NCBI GenBank assembly: GCA_021397845.1
Contig: CM038046.1
Coordinates: 65,118,021 to 65,182,020 of the forward strand
Direction of reading: 5' to 3'
Length of the DNA stretch: 64,000 nt
Origin: Areca catechu
Taxonomy: Eukaryota; Streptophyta; Magnoliopsida; Arecales; Arecaceae
Shown: in pieces, positions 47,837 to 57,929 of the stretch
How positions within the stretch are numbered: the stretch's first letter is position 1
Layout: each line of letters opens with the position of its first letter
Notes under the pieces: model-generated
Database searches by the model: none
What the model saw: the letters and a program-made list of their open reading frames with translations, nothing else
What the model was told of the DNA's origin: nothing
Translations under genes and position numbers: made by a program

Positions 47837-48009
47837 GCGGGGTCAACACCTATCCCGGGCGCAAATCTTTGAAGATTGGAAAAGACCTGACATAGCACGC
47901 CTGATCAGATATGCAATCATTTCAAGGATGGATGCATTCAATGCAAGGATGGTGCTCTCGCCCTTTCAAGTCACAAGCCCTCCCAAAGGCCAAGAGCAAG
48001 GGGGGCAAC

Positions 48010-48586
48010 TATTATACCCAATCAGCTTTTCTATGAACTGGACCAGAGCCGACAATCCTTCAGTCGGGATGGACCAAAGATCCGACCGACTCGCTTGAGG
48101 TCCGACCGACCCACTAGAGGTCCTACCGACCCACTTGAGATCCAACCGACCCGTTTGAGGTCCGACTGACCTGCTTTAGTTGGGCCCATACTAATCTGAA
48201 GGCTCTAGAAGCCCCTTCTAGCTGGTACTAGAATTCTGTTACAACAGATCCCACGACGTAGCCATGTCTCGGTGCCACCTGGCCACCACCATGATTCTCC
48301 TAGGGGTAGATCGGATATTTCTAGCCTAGCCCCTAATAGATTCTGGTAGTGTTCCATGCCTATATAAGGTAAATGAGGGACTCGGAGCGGTAAGGGCACT
48401 TTTCCTTCTCCAAGAGCGATATCCTTTTGATTCCTCTGTTCTGCTGCTCTAAGGCTCCCACTAACTTAGCCATCGGAGTGTCCCCCGCCGGAACACCACC
48501 GGCCCGTGGGACTTCTTTGCAGGAACCGGGAGAGGTGCACTCCAGCCTGGCCGAGAGAACCCGGTCCGGGAGATTCAGCAGCAACA
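48010..48586 (+). repeat. 3' LTR of Tat A
   Basis: Begins TATTATACCC (the terminal TG has become TA) and ends CAGCAGCAACA; TATA box CTATATAAGG near 48360. Preceded by the purine tract AAGAGCAAGGGGGGC at about 47993-48007. Bases 47842-47990 are Tat A 3' sequence with nothing recognised. Confidence 0.92.
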
Positions 48587-48591
48587 GGTTG

Positions 48592-49265
48592 AAATCGTCT
48601 TTGACAATGATGATTTCAAATTGGGATGAAATAGAAAAGATGATTTCAACATAGAAATTTTTTTTAAGGATTAATAATTTCAAATTAAGGTTTATATTAA
48701 AAATATGGATATATATAAAAATAATAAATTTCATTAAATGAAAGTAATTTAATAATAGTTATATTAATTATTCTGAGTCTGGGGTCACCTTGCATCTCGA
48801 TATATACCGATAAGCAACCGGTCGTCCCCGTGCCAATGCGCGACCGATGCCGTAAACCCTAAACCCTGAACCGTAAATCCTAAATCCTGAACCATAAATC
48901 CTAAATCCTAAACCTTCGGTTGGGCTGTGGCCGAGCCCCGCGGGCATCACCGGCCATAGCCTATCAGGCACGAGCCACGAGTGGCATGAAACATGGCATT
49001 TTTGAATGCTCGGCATTAGGCATGTGGGTACGAGGCAAGGTATGATCTATTGAAGGTCGCTGGACTGGAGGTTGGACTCTAGCAGCCGGACCAACGGTCA
49101 GACCGATGGTAGGACTGAGGGCCGGATTGGTGGCAGAATGAGCGACCAGACCCTAACGACCCTATCAACGATCGGACTGGTGGCAGGACTGAGAGCCGGA
49201 CCAACGATCGGACCGGTAACAAGACTGGAAGCCGGACCAGTTGTAAGACATTAATTATATAATAT
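48592..49265 (+). repeat. MULE left TIR, inner part
   Basis: Continues the left arm beyond Tat A. It pairs as an inverted repeat with about 50330-50990: the AT-rich part (48640-48770), the telomere-like part (about 48853-48913), the part around ATGAAACATGGCATTTTTGA, and a degenerate repeat of the type GGACCAACGATCGGACCGG (49070-49250). Plus-strand ORFs here are chance readings of that repeat. Confidence 0.75.
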
Positions 49266-50329
49266 TATTATAATATTTATAATTATTATTATAATATTAT
49301 AATTATTATTATAATTTAAAATAACATTAATTATATGATATTATAATAAATATATTATAAATATAATATATAATAATATATAATATTATTATAATTTTAT
49401 AATAATTTTATATTATGATAAATATTTTATATTCTAAAATATAATAAATAGATTATAATTTATTATATTATATATTATATATTATAATATAGTATAAAAA
49501 TTTTTAAAAAAATAAAAAAATAAAAAAATTAAAAAATAATCATCAGGTCGATACCATCCGGTCGCCATCTTGGTACCAGTTTGATCGACAGCCCAGTGTC
49601 AGTCTGATCCCTTGCTCAAAACCGATGGCTGGACCGGTGGAAAAGAAATGCTTGTATTGCAAGATATTAAAAATAACATATATAGCACCGCATACATTCA
49701 ATATATATATATGGCACAATATATTCCATTTTTTTATTTTTTATCCAAACAAAGTATCATTTTCTTATATCTACCGACCTGCACCAAACTTGCCTTGCAT
49801 CCGACCATAACAAATATAATAATTTATCTAAAGGTTTCACGATATTAGTCTTGAAGGAAATTTAAATTGATCAGATGTAGAGGCTTTCTATCCATTGATA
49901 GATGATTACTAGGAAAAAGATTTTGTTCTATTTTTTATAAAATGGTATATAATTATAGAAAAACTAATATGTATAATATAGTTACTTGAATGATGATATG
50001 TATGGCAAATTATATAGAAAGTGTATTGCATTATTAAATTTTTTAATATAGTTACTTGAATGATGATATGTATGGCAAATTATATAGAAAGTGTATTGCA
50101 TTATTAATTTTTTTTAAAAAAAATTACTCATATTTTATTTTTTAATTCATGTTGATGTATTTTTTTATATTGGTTTAAATAACATTTTAATTAAAAAACT
50201 TGCCCTCAAATACACACAAAACAAAACTAGGTGTTTGGTAATATATATTATAATACATTATAATATATTATTATAATATCATATAATTAATATTATTTTT
50301 AATTATAATAATAATTATAATATTTTATT
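49266..50329. other. A/T-rich central loop of the MULE
   Basis: Between the two TIR arms. The outer parts are dense TA/AT stretches able to form many small hairpins; the middle (49540-49860) has normal composition. No transposase motif or convincing gene is present. Confidence 0.7.
49975..50112 (+). repeat. Two tandem copies of a 70-bp unit
   Basis: GTTACTTGAATGATGATATG begins at 49981 and again at 50051, and the sequence stays nearly identical through GTGTATTGCATTATTAA. A recent local duplication inside the MULE loop. Confidence 0.9.
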
Positions 50330-51005
50330 AATATTATAAAAATAATATATAATTAATGTCTTGCTACCGGTTCGGCCCCCAGTCTTGCCACCGGTCCGAT
50401 CGTCGATCTGGTCGCTAGGGTCTAGCCACCATGTTCCGGCCGCCCATCCTGGTACCAGTCCAGCCCTCAGTCCTACCATCGATCCGACTGTCGGTCCGCC
50501 CGCTAGGGTCCGACCACCGATCTGGTGACCTTCGGTAGATCGTACCTTATCCCGTGCTAGCACGCTTGACGCCGAGCATTCAAAAATGCCATGTTTCGTG
50601 CCACTCGTGGCTCGTGCCCGATAGGCTATAACTGGTGGTGCCCGCGGGTCTCGGCCACAACTCGATCGAAGGTTTAGGATTTAGGGTTTACGATTTAGGG
50701 TGTAGGGTTTAGACTTTACGACATCGGTCGGGCATTGGCGCGGGGTATATCGAGACGCATGGTGATCCCAGACTAGGAATAATTAATATAATAATTATTA
50801 AATTACTTTCATTTAATGAAATTAATTATTTTTATATATATCCATATTTTTAATATAAACCTTAATTTTAAATTATTAATTTTTTTAAAAAATTCATGCA
50901 TTGAAATCGTCTTTACCAAAGATGATTTCATCCCAATTTGAAATCGTTTTTGCCAAAAACGATTTCAGTTCCACATTAACTGTCTCGTCCCTCAGAAATA
51001 CCTAC
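50330..51005 (-). repeat. MULE right TIR, inner part
   Basis: Inverted copy of 48592-49265. It carries telomere-like AGGATTTAGGGTTTACG at 50670-50720 and two near-palindromes with GAAATCGT...GATTTC ends at about 50902-50967. The last five bases (51001-51005, CCTAC) are one copy of the target duplication of the solo LTR that follows. Confidence 0.75.
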
Positions 51006-53236
51006 TGTTGCCGACCTTACCACAGTGGCATGCAACTGTGATTCAGCATCGGACTACGATCTCCTTTGCTTCGGGATCTTGATGCTCCGGACCTGCAAAA
51101 CGAGATTAGAGACCCGGGCCGGGGATCCCGGTGGGGGCACTCTTACGGTCAAGTTAGAGAGCGATAAAGTGGAATAGATCTGCTAAGACGGACTCCCGCT
51201 GGGTCTCCATGCTTAGAGGAGTCTTTAAGTAGTGAAAATGAGCGAGAACAAGAGAGGCTGGCACTCCGGTCCCTGTGACAGGGCTTGCTGAGCTCGCTTC
51301 AGCGAGTCCCTCTGGACCCTTTGTCTTCAAATCGCTCGTCCTCTCTCCCATGTGCCTGCTCTCTTGATTGCTTACCTTCCTTTATACCCGTGGTGTCCCT
51401 TTTGAGGTCGCTGGTCATTGGATACCTTCGTGCCTCGATTCCCCCTCCTGGGGAGGCTCTGGAGGTTAGCAACGCTTAGCGACCGTTCTCCTAGGTCGTC
51501 CCCCCTTACGGTCGGGAGTTAAGTGGTGAGCCGGTCTCGTTTGCCGTGCAGTCATGAAAGGGAGAACTTGGCGGGGCCCCGATCCTCGTGAAGGCGCCCT
51601 CGGGCCTGAAGCATTGACCGTGGCTCTCCCTTCTTGGAGTACCAGGTTACCGGGCAGCGGATTCGGTATCTTGAGCAGGGTATCCCTTCTAAACTGGTGC
51701 AAACGAGGTTCCGCGCATCGTTACAGGTCTAGGGACACCATACTGGATGCGCCGCCTATGCGCGTCGTCTTCAACAGCCTCCTCCGGGCTTGCGGCCTCG
51801 GTCCTTCCGTGCTTCACATAGAAGGCTGACTTCGACCGAGGTGGACCCGTCTGGGGGTGCCACTTGGCAGAAGGAGCGGGGTGGGTGACAAGCTCAACTC
51901 CGACCGAGGTTGACCAAACTGGGGGTGCCACCTGGCGGGAGAGTAGAGTCAGGCCCACTTTGGCCGAGGTGAAGCCCTCTTGGGTCGAAACTTGGCGAAG
52001 GGGCAGAGGCATGCTCAACTTCGACCGAGGTGGACCCGTCAAGGGGCGGCACCTAGAGAAGTAGCAGAGGTGCCCGGCGCGACTCTGGCCGAGGTGGGCC
52101 CATTTAGGGGCGCCACTTGGCGGAGGATCAGGGGCATGCCCACTTCGACCGAGGTGGACCCCTCCAGGGTCGATACCTGGCGAAGGGGCAGAGGCAAGCT
52201 CGATTTCGACCGAGGTGGACACGTTAAGGGGCACCACCTGACGAAGGAGCAGAGGTGCCCGGCTCGACCCCAACCGAGGTGGACCCATTTGGGGGTGCCA
52301 CCTAGCGGGAGAGCAGAGGCAGGCCCACTTCGATCGAGGTGGACCCCTCCTGGGTCGACACGTGGTGAAGGGACAGAGGCAAGCTTGACTTTGGCCGAGG
52401 TGGACCCGTCAAGAGGCGCCACCTGGTGAAGGAGCAGAGGCGCCCGGCTCGATCTCGACCGAGGTTGACCCATCTGGGGCAGAGGCAGGCCCACTTCGGC
52501 CGAGGTGGATCCCTCATGGATTGATACTTGGCAAAGGGGCAGAGGCAAGCTCGACTTCGGCCGAGGTGGACCCATCAAGGGGCGCCACCTGGCGAAGGAG
52601 CAGAGATGCCCGGCTCGACTTCGGCCGAGGTGGACCCATCTGGGGGCGCCACATGGCGGATGAGCAGGGGCAGGCCCTCTTCGGCCGAGGTGGACCCCTC
52701 CTGGGTCGACACCTGGTGAAGGGGCAGAGGCAAGCTCGACTTCGGCCGAGGTGGACCCGTCAAGGGGCGCCACCTAGCGAAGGAGCAGAGGCGCCCGGCT
52801 CGACCCCGGCCGAGGTGGACCCATCTGGGGGTGCCACCTGGCGGGGGAGCAGAGGCAGGCCCACTTCGATCGAGGTGGACCCCTACTGGGTCAACACCTA
52901 GCGAAGGGTAAGAGGCAAGCTCGACTTCGGTTGAGGTGGACCCATCAAGAGGCGCCACCTAGCGAAGGAGCAGAGGTGCCCGGCTCGACTCCGGCCAAGT
53001 TGGACCCATCTGGGAGTGCCACCTGGCGGTGGAGTAGGGGCAGGCCCACTACGGCCGAGGTGGACCCCTCCTAGGTCGACACCTGGAGAAGGGGCGGAAG
53101 TGTCGAGCTCGAACCGAGATGGGTGCGATGTCGGTCAAGCCACCTGGCTGGAGAGCTCGGAGGAGAATGCCACATGGCACCGCCTGACTGCCAGCTGGGT
53201 TATCGTACGCTCCATGTCAGCAATCTTGCCATATCA
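51006..53236 (-). repeat. Solo LTR of a Tat-like element carrying a minisatellite
   Basis: 2,231 bases, ends TGTTGCCGAC and CATATCA, perfect duplication CCTAC (51001-51005, 53237-53241). On the minus strand, near its end, it has GAGTGCCCCCACCGGGATCC then TTTTGCAGGT, parallel to the U5 end of Tat A and Tat B LTRs, which gives orientation and lineage. No gag or pol is present. ORFs on both strands between 51550 and 53250 are products of the GC-rich repeat. A short full element without coding capacity is the alternative. Confidence 0.75.
51833..53119. repeat. Higher-order minisatellite: about 22 monomers of 59-68 bp
   Basis: The word CCGAGGT and its variants recur at 51836, 51904, 51964, 52025, 52089, 52149, 52210, 52274, 52334, 52395, 52459, 52500, 52561, 52625, 52685, 52746, 52810, 52870, 52931, 52995 and 53055 (plus one degenerate at 53114). 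Spacing cycles 60, 61, 64, giving a 185-base three-monomer repeat. One monomer is short (41). Confidence 0.9.
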
Positions 53237-53241
53237 CCTAC

Positions 53242-53313
53242 ATTCGTAAATATATTTAAAGACACCTAAAATAATAAATATATATATTTTTTATATTATT
53301 TAAAAAAAAATTC
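53242..53313 (-). repeat. MULE right TIR, outer end
   Basis: Reverse complement of the first about 75 bases of the left TIR. It resumes directly after the solo LTR and its second CCTAC copy, and ends at the 9-bp duplication. Confidence 0.8.
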
Positions 53314-53322
53314 AACCAAATG
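53314..53322. repeat. Right 9-bp target site duplication of the MULE
   Basis: AACCAAATG, identical to 4973-4981, directly outside the right terminal inverted repeat. Confidence 0.85.
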
Positions 53323-53496
53323 AGGACCGGCTGGAGAATCCCAGGGCTTGGCCAGATCATCTCCAGCCTCTGGTCTACAAGGAAATCGCACGTGCCAAGC
53401 GTTACTTTTACCCAAAAGAGTCCGCTTCCCTTCTGTCCGATGACTTTTCTCCGAATCTAATGGAAATGGCCGCTAAAATCGACCGTTGAGATCGAC
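53323..53496 (+). promoter_or_regulatory. Remaining 5' flank / 5' UTR of the host gene
   Basis: 174 bases between the MULE duplication and the ATG. Contains a G-box palindrome CACGTG at 53389-53394. No clear TATA box. The DNA that originally lay further upstream is now at 4389-4981, about 48 kb away. Confidence 0.45.
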
Positions 53497-53827
53497 TTGG
53501 AGGCACCGATGGAGCCACCGGCCGCGCTGCCAAGCTTCTCCGCCCTCCCACGCCGCCTTCGAAGGTTTCTCGACGGCCATTTCAAGGCCCTGGAGGACCT
53601 CTCCACGGCCCCATCCCTCGTTGCCCGGCTGAATCGAGACTGCGGCGATCTCGAAACCGATCTTCTCCGCCTTCGGAAGGGGCTCTCCGTCGTCGCCTCC
53701 GTTTGGTTCTCTCGCTCCGACGAGGTCCAAAGGACGCTACATCTTCTCGATCCCGGCTTCGAGGGTTCTAATCCTCCCCGATCTCGAGGTTCCGGCGGCC
53801 TAAACCCTAATTCCCCTGCTCCTCCAT
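53497..53827 (+). CDS. Host gene exon 1: RINT1/MAG2-like tethering factor, N-terminus
   Basis: GC-rich exon beginning MEAPMEPPAALPSFSALPRR, then FLDGHFKALEDLSTAPSLVA, LNRDCGDLETDLLRLRKGLS and FSRSDEVQ. The pattern of a short Pro-rich start, a F-x-D/N-x-x-F/L-x-x-L-x-D-L block and a paired-helix stretch resembles plant RINT1-like proteins (MAG2 and MAG2-like). These belong to the Dsl1/NRZ-type complex that tethers Golgi-to-ER vesicles. The exon ends at 53827 with donor GTGCGT, phase 1. Identity is from memory of the family and supported by exon 2. The rest of the protein (about 700 residues in the family) is not in the window. Confidence 0.6.
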
Positions 53828-53927
53828 GTGCGTTCTTTTCTGTTTAATTTTTTTGTTTCTCAGTGTATTCTCTGTGCTTTGTGTTTTTGGATCTGGTGAA
53901 CTTGTTAATGAGTTCTTTGGGACTTAG

Positions 53928-54035
53928 ATGGGGAGGTGGAAGCGGGATTGCCTAGTTCTCGGAGAATCTTGCAGGTGGAGTTATCTTTGCTTGTAAAGGG
54001 AATTGGTCGGATTCAGACAGTTCGCAGCTATGCTG
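53928..54035 (+). CDS. Host gene exon 2: RINT1/MAG2-like
   Basis: After acceptor TTAG (53924-53927). In phase with exon 1 it reads YGEVEAGLPSSRRILQ and then VELSLLVKGIGRIQTVRSYA. The segment L-x-x-L-x-K-x-I-x-R-I-x-T-V-R-x-Y-A is the conserved stretch of RINT1/Tip20-family proteins (ELPALAKEVARVETVR type). Donor G/GTAAAG at 54036. The coding match and the fit of both splice phases are the main evidence that this is a real gene. Confidence 0.62.
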
Positions 54036-54967
54036 GTAAAGTTTCTATTTTGTATTCCAATTTATGGAAAAGCATATGGTATATTGTAGTGTTCGGACAT
54101 TGTTTAGTGTTAGTATGACTGAATTTAATGTTCTCGGAGTTAGTTTGGCAACAAATCTGAACCGAAGGTCTAACTCTTTTCCGACAGGTGGTATCCATTG
54201 TGGTTGTTTAGCTTTCAGTTGCTTAGATATGTATTGAAAGAGTTTACGAATTTGTACTCCAAAGTGATGGAAACTATGCATGGATTTTAGTTTTATTTTA
54301 TAATATAAAGATGTGTATGATTCTGACAGATGGTGCTGTAAATGTGATTTATGTAAATATATAATATCCTTTTTTTGGACGTTCTGGAATTTCCTCAAAT
54401 TTTTTAAAAATTTTGTTCTTTTCGTCCTATGTTTTCCTGAAATGTTATTCAGACCCAAATGATTTTTTCTTTTTAAAAGAACCTGTCATTGGTGATGGTA
54501 CATAACTGGAAAATCATGGACTGTTGGTAATTGTTCTCTGTTTCTATTCATGCAAGGATTCTTTTATCTTTTAATTATCTCTGAGAGCCAAAGCATATTT
54601 TTTATATGTTTATTTCTAGAAATTTTTAGCACTTGTAAACATTAGAGAGAGACCTTGCTAAAGTTTAGTATGATAATTAAGTCCAAGTGCCACACTCTCA
54701 TTTTTGTACAAAATTCTTCCTTGTTTTGGAACAGCTTATTTCATATAAAGGAAAGCACAGAAAGGTTACACTTTGCCTTGTGGTGTGTTTGAAGACTTTG
54801 TTTGCTGTGTGACCCTTTTCTAAATCTTGCTTCAGGCCATTAAATTAACTTGGGAGATTTATCCCAATATTTGTGTTTGATGGAAAAATCAATCATGGTT
54901 ATACATGATGTGGTAAGAGGTTTTGGACATTTAGTGACATGTTAAGAAGACACAATCATATACTATT
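54036..54967 (+). other. Intron of the host gene up to Tat B
   Basis: T-rich, typical plant intron composition, no further exon that I can recognise. I looked for the next conserved family block (TALKLDTLVGDIEDAV type) and did not find it; it may lie beyond the window. Confidence 0.5.
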
Positions 54968-55797
54968 TGTTGGGATATGTCAGCCCAGGTACGGGCCAAC
55001 CACCGATTCGATCGGCCGAAGACCACTGGCCGAATACATTTCCTCCGAACCATGAGCACCAGGCCCAGATATTCGGAGAAGGCCGAATAACCACGGGCAA
55101 ACGAAAGCTCTTGACAGGTCCACGGCTCCAGAAGACCAAATCCTCAGCCTGGACCAGAGTACGATCTCCGAAGACACGATCTTCGAATTACGCCGAAGAC
55201 ACAGTCTTCGGCCTACGACAATGATCAAGTCCATGACCCGCGCCAAAGACACGATCTCCGATCTGTCTCGAAGAGGCCTGTGGACTAAAACACCACCCGA
55301 TTCACTTACGGGAATCTCCCTTTGAACGGGAAGTCTGAAGGCAGACATCCGATCTATCTCAAATCTTTATGAAACACGACAAGCAACGGTTATCCTCGAC
55401 TATCTCCGGCATGATCATGGTACGTGATTCCAGTGGCAGCACCCCCGGCCTGGCCGTCGGAACTGCCCCAATAACCATCCACAATCCCTGATTGTGGGAA
55501 GGAAAATAACTTCCCCGTCGTAATTGCTGGAAGGAGAACGAAACCGTAGGTAGGACAACTCCTTATAAATAATGATAAGAGGGAACACTGGAGGTAAGAT
55601 GCTTGACACTCTTGACAATATCAGAGCTTTTCCCTTCTCCGTCTTTCCTATTCTGTGGCTAGAGCCCACCACTGACTTAGACTTCGGAGTGTCCCCCGCT
55701 GGAGCATTTCCGGCAAGGGATCTGTTTTGCAGGTGAATTAGGGAGCGGTCCCTCGATCCAGTAGCTCCACCCGGCCGGACGAAGGGGTTCGACGTCA
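54968..55797 (+). repeat. 5' LTR of Tat B (about 830 bp)
   Basis: Probable ends TGTTGGGATATGTC and GGTTCGACGTCA. TATA box CTTATAAATAATG near 55562; GGAGTGTCCCCCGCTGGAGC and TTTTGCAGGT in the U5 part as in other Tat LTRs here. Without the 3' copy, both ends are estimates. Confidence 0.75.
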
Positions 55798-55803
55798 ATA
55801 GAT

Positions 55804-55822
55804 TGGCGCGCCAAGTAGGGGG
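55804..55822 (+). promoter_or_regulatory. Primer binding site of Tat B
   Basis: TGGCGCGCCAAGTAGGGGG, six bases inside the LTR end. This is a common Tat-type primer site; I do not assign the tRNA with confidence. Confidence 0.75.
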
Positions 55823-55886
55823 CGCGAGAGTGCAAATCGCATTGTTAAGCTCCCTTTATTGATAAAGGGGAAGAAAGAAATCCTCA

Positions 55887-57300
55887 ATGGCAAGAGGAAA
55901 AGCTTAGATCGCCTCTACTAGTCGAAATCGTGCTCCATCTCAGGGGGATGTATCCCCTGTGGAGAATGAAATTCCACCTCCCATAATTGTCGTGGGACAG
56001 CAACAGTTTGAAGCCCTTCTGAACCAGGTCACCAACCTCACGGCCATGGTTCAGGATTTCCGTAACAGAACCTTCCAGGTGGCTCCTCCGCCGGCCACCT
56101 CCAGACATAGTTCCAGATCTCGGGGGAAGAGAGCCCCTCGCGAGGGGTCCACACACCTTTCCCTCCGCCCTCGGCCTTCTCCCAAAGGTCGAAGTTCAGG
56201 GGAGCCTAGGCTTACTGTTTTCCCGCAGAGGAAAAAGATTTAGGCAAACTTCCTCAACCTCTTTTGAAGACTCTACTCCCGTAGAGAAAGGGCCGAAGCA
56301 GGCTCTTCCTGATTATGACGGGAAGTTCAAAGCCATCGAATCAGAGATGGTAAGGATGCAGGAGCAAAAGGGCCACGATGACTTGGCGGTATGCGATCTG
56401 CGCCCGCCCTATTCCGACCGCATCATGGCCGAAGTCATCCCTCGGCATTTCAGGATTTCCCAGATGGAGACCTATGCCGGCACCTCCGATCCTTTTGACC
56501 ACTTGGACAGTTTTAAAGCCCATATGATGATCCAGGGGGCTTCGGATGTGATGTATTGCCTCGCGTTCCCAGCTACCCTGAAAAAAGCGGCTCGGATGTG
56601 GTACTCGAGCATACGTCCATGTACCATCGATTCCTTCTTCGAGTTAGAAAAATTATTTGTTTTGCATTTTAGGACTTGTCGCAAGACCCCCGGAATACGG
56701 ATACACTATTCATCCTTCACCAGAACGAAGGAGAAAGCCTGTGAGACTACATCTCCAGGTTTAATGCGGCCATACTCGAAATCCCTGATCTCGATGAGCA
56801 CGTGGCCATGTCAGCACTGAAGAAGGGACTTCGCGCGTCTAAGCTTACCTTCTTCTTGGATAAAAAGTTTCCTAAAAGCTACGCTGAGCTCCTATCAAGG
56901 GCCCAGAAATACGCCGATGCCGAAGAGCAGGCGGCGAATCGACGACTGATCGAAGGGAAACCCCCTTCGAAGATGAGAAACAACAGGGGACAGGGTCCCC
57001 CTACTGCTAACAATAACAACAAATATACAGGTCACTGAAGGAGTCCTCCTAGACCAAGAGCATCGGACGGGAGATTCGACTCTTATACCCCCCTCAACCT
57101 CCCTCGTGAAAAGATCCTCTTGGAGATAGAAAAAGAAAACTATCTCCTACGCCCACGTCCCATGAAGGCGTCCTCTTCCGTAAGGAACATGAGCAAATAC
57201 TGCCGATTCCATCGGGACCACGGCCATAATATCGAAGATTGCATCCAACTGAGGGATGCGATAGAGGATCTCATCAAAAGAGGGTACCTGGGGTAGTATG
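55887..57300 (+). pseudogene. Tat B gag, broken
   Basis: ATG at 55887 with a TAG at 55905 (a likely CAG). Pieces: 55959-56243 (IIVVGQQQFEALLNQVTNLT), 56347-56700 with the gag domain (VIPRHFRISQMETYAGTSDP, TLKKAARMWYSSIRP), a frameshift near 56690, 56802-57038 (VAMSALKKGLRASKLTFFLD, YAELLSRAQKYADAEEQ), and a nucleocapsid finger near 57197-57245 (YCRFHRDHGHNIEDC), C-x2-H-x4-H-x4-C as in Tat A. At least four breaks. Confidence 0.88.
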
Positions 57301-57398
57301 TTGGTCGCCAAGGATCGCGATCTGAAGCTACTGTCCCCCAACCTACCTCCAAGGAGGCCGAACTGCCGAATCAAAGGCCCACAAATTGAGGCGTAGGG

Positions 57399-57833
57399 AT
57401 GATGCATCGACCTGTCAACTGGAGAAGAGACGAAGACGATGCCCTAAAGCGACTCAAGGACAACAATGCCATCTTCTTCTCCGACGATGACCTTGCAGGA
57501 GTACGCCTCCCGCATGATAACCCTATTGTAATCTCGGCCGTTGTGGCCAACCTTGATGTACAACGAGTCTTGGTTGATAATGGAAGTTCGATTGATGTCT
57601 TGATCTACGATGCATTCTCTCGGATGTGTTTACCTAGAAACAAACTACAAAGGTCTCCTATACCACTTACTGGCTTCGGAGGTAATCAGGTTGATGCCGA
57701 GGGAGAGATAGTACTACCTGTAACTCTCGGCACCGAACCTCGACAAAAGACACTACCAATCAATTTTACGGTGATTCGAACCCCTTCGGCCTACAACATT
57801 ATCCTGGGACGGCCTGTCCTGAACAAATTCTGA
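57399..57833 (+). pseudogene. Tat B aspartic protease
   Basis: Open for 144 codons. Active-site block RVLVDNGSSIDVLIYDAFSR (about 57559-57617), flap-like LTGFGGNQVDAEG, and AYNIILGRPVLNKF at the end. Complete as a domain, but a TGA precedes it (57388 region) and another follows at 57831-57833, so it is cut off from the neighbouring frames. Confidence 0.85.
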
Positions 57834-57929
57834 ACCGTAGCGTCATCCTACTACCTCCTGGTACACTTTCCCACCAGGAATGGTGTCGGAGAAGTAAGAG
57901 GATATCAGAGAACAGCGCGACAATGCCTA

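Larger units (their letters stand above)
5118..48586 (+). mobile_element. Ty3/gypsy Tat-lineage retrotransposon A (interrupted)
   Basis: Two 577-bp LTRs (5118-5694 and 48010-48586) flanked by a perfect 5-bp duplication GGTTG (5113-5117, 48587-48591). Internal order on the plus strand: primer site, gag, protease, RT, RNase H, a second plant-type RNase H, integrase, a 43-bp tandem array, then an antisense ORF, purine tract and 3' LTR. The dual RNase H and the antisense ORF mark the plant Tat lineage. Four elements have inserted into it. Every coding part carries stops or frameshifts, so the copy is dead. By eye the LTRs differ at roughly one position in eight, so it is old. Confidence 0.93.
4982..53313. 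mobile_element. Non-autonomous Mutator-like element (MULE) with long TIRs, split by later insertions
   Basis: The ends are inverted copies: the left starts GAGTTTTTTTTAAATAAT and the right, reverse-complemented, starts GAATTTTTTTTTAAATAAT. They are flanked by a perfect 9-bp duplication. Long TIRs plus a 9-bp duplication are the MULE signature. Without its inserts the element is only about 3.2 kb: left arm 4982-5117 plus 48592-49265, an A/T-rich centre, and right arm 50330-51005 plus 53242-53313. There is no transposase or captured host coding sequence, so it is non-autonomous. Tat A sits in the left arm and a solo LTR in the right arm. The insertion site is about 175 bp upstream of the host gene ATG, and MULEs often favour 5' ends of genes. 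Confidence 0.8.

Noticed and set aside
48853..48913. Interstitial telomere remnant
   Set aside because: The words are degenerate, short and mirrored in the other TIR, so they belong to the transposon and not to a chromosome end.
49266..50340. A/T-rich region as a replication origin or matrix attachment site
   Set aside because: Composition alone does not support either; it is better explained as the loop of the MULE.
51550..53250. Several long ORFs on both strands (up to about 244 codons)
   Set aside because: They read through a GC-rich tandem repeat without stops; the proteins are repeats of GGATWR- or PRWTHQG-like words in several frames at once.
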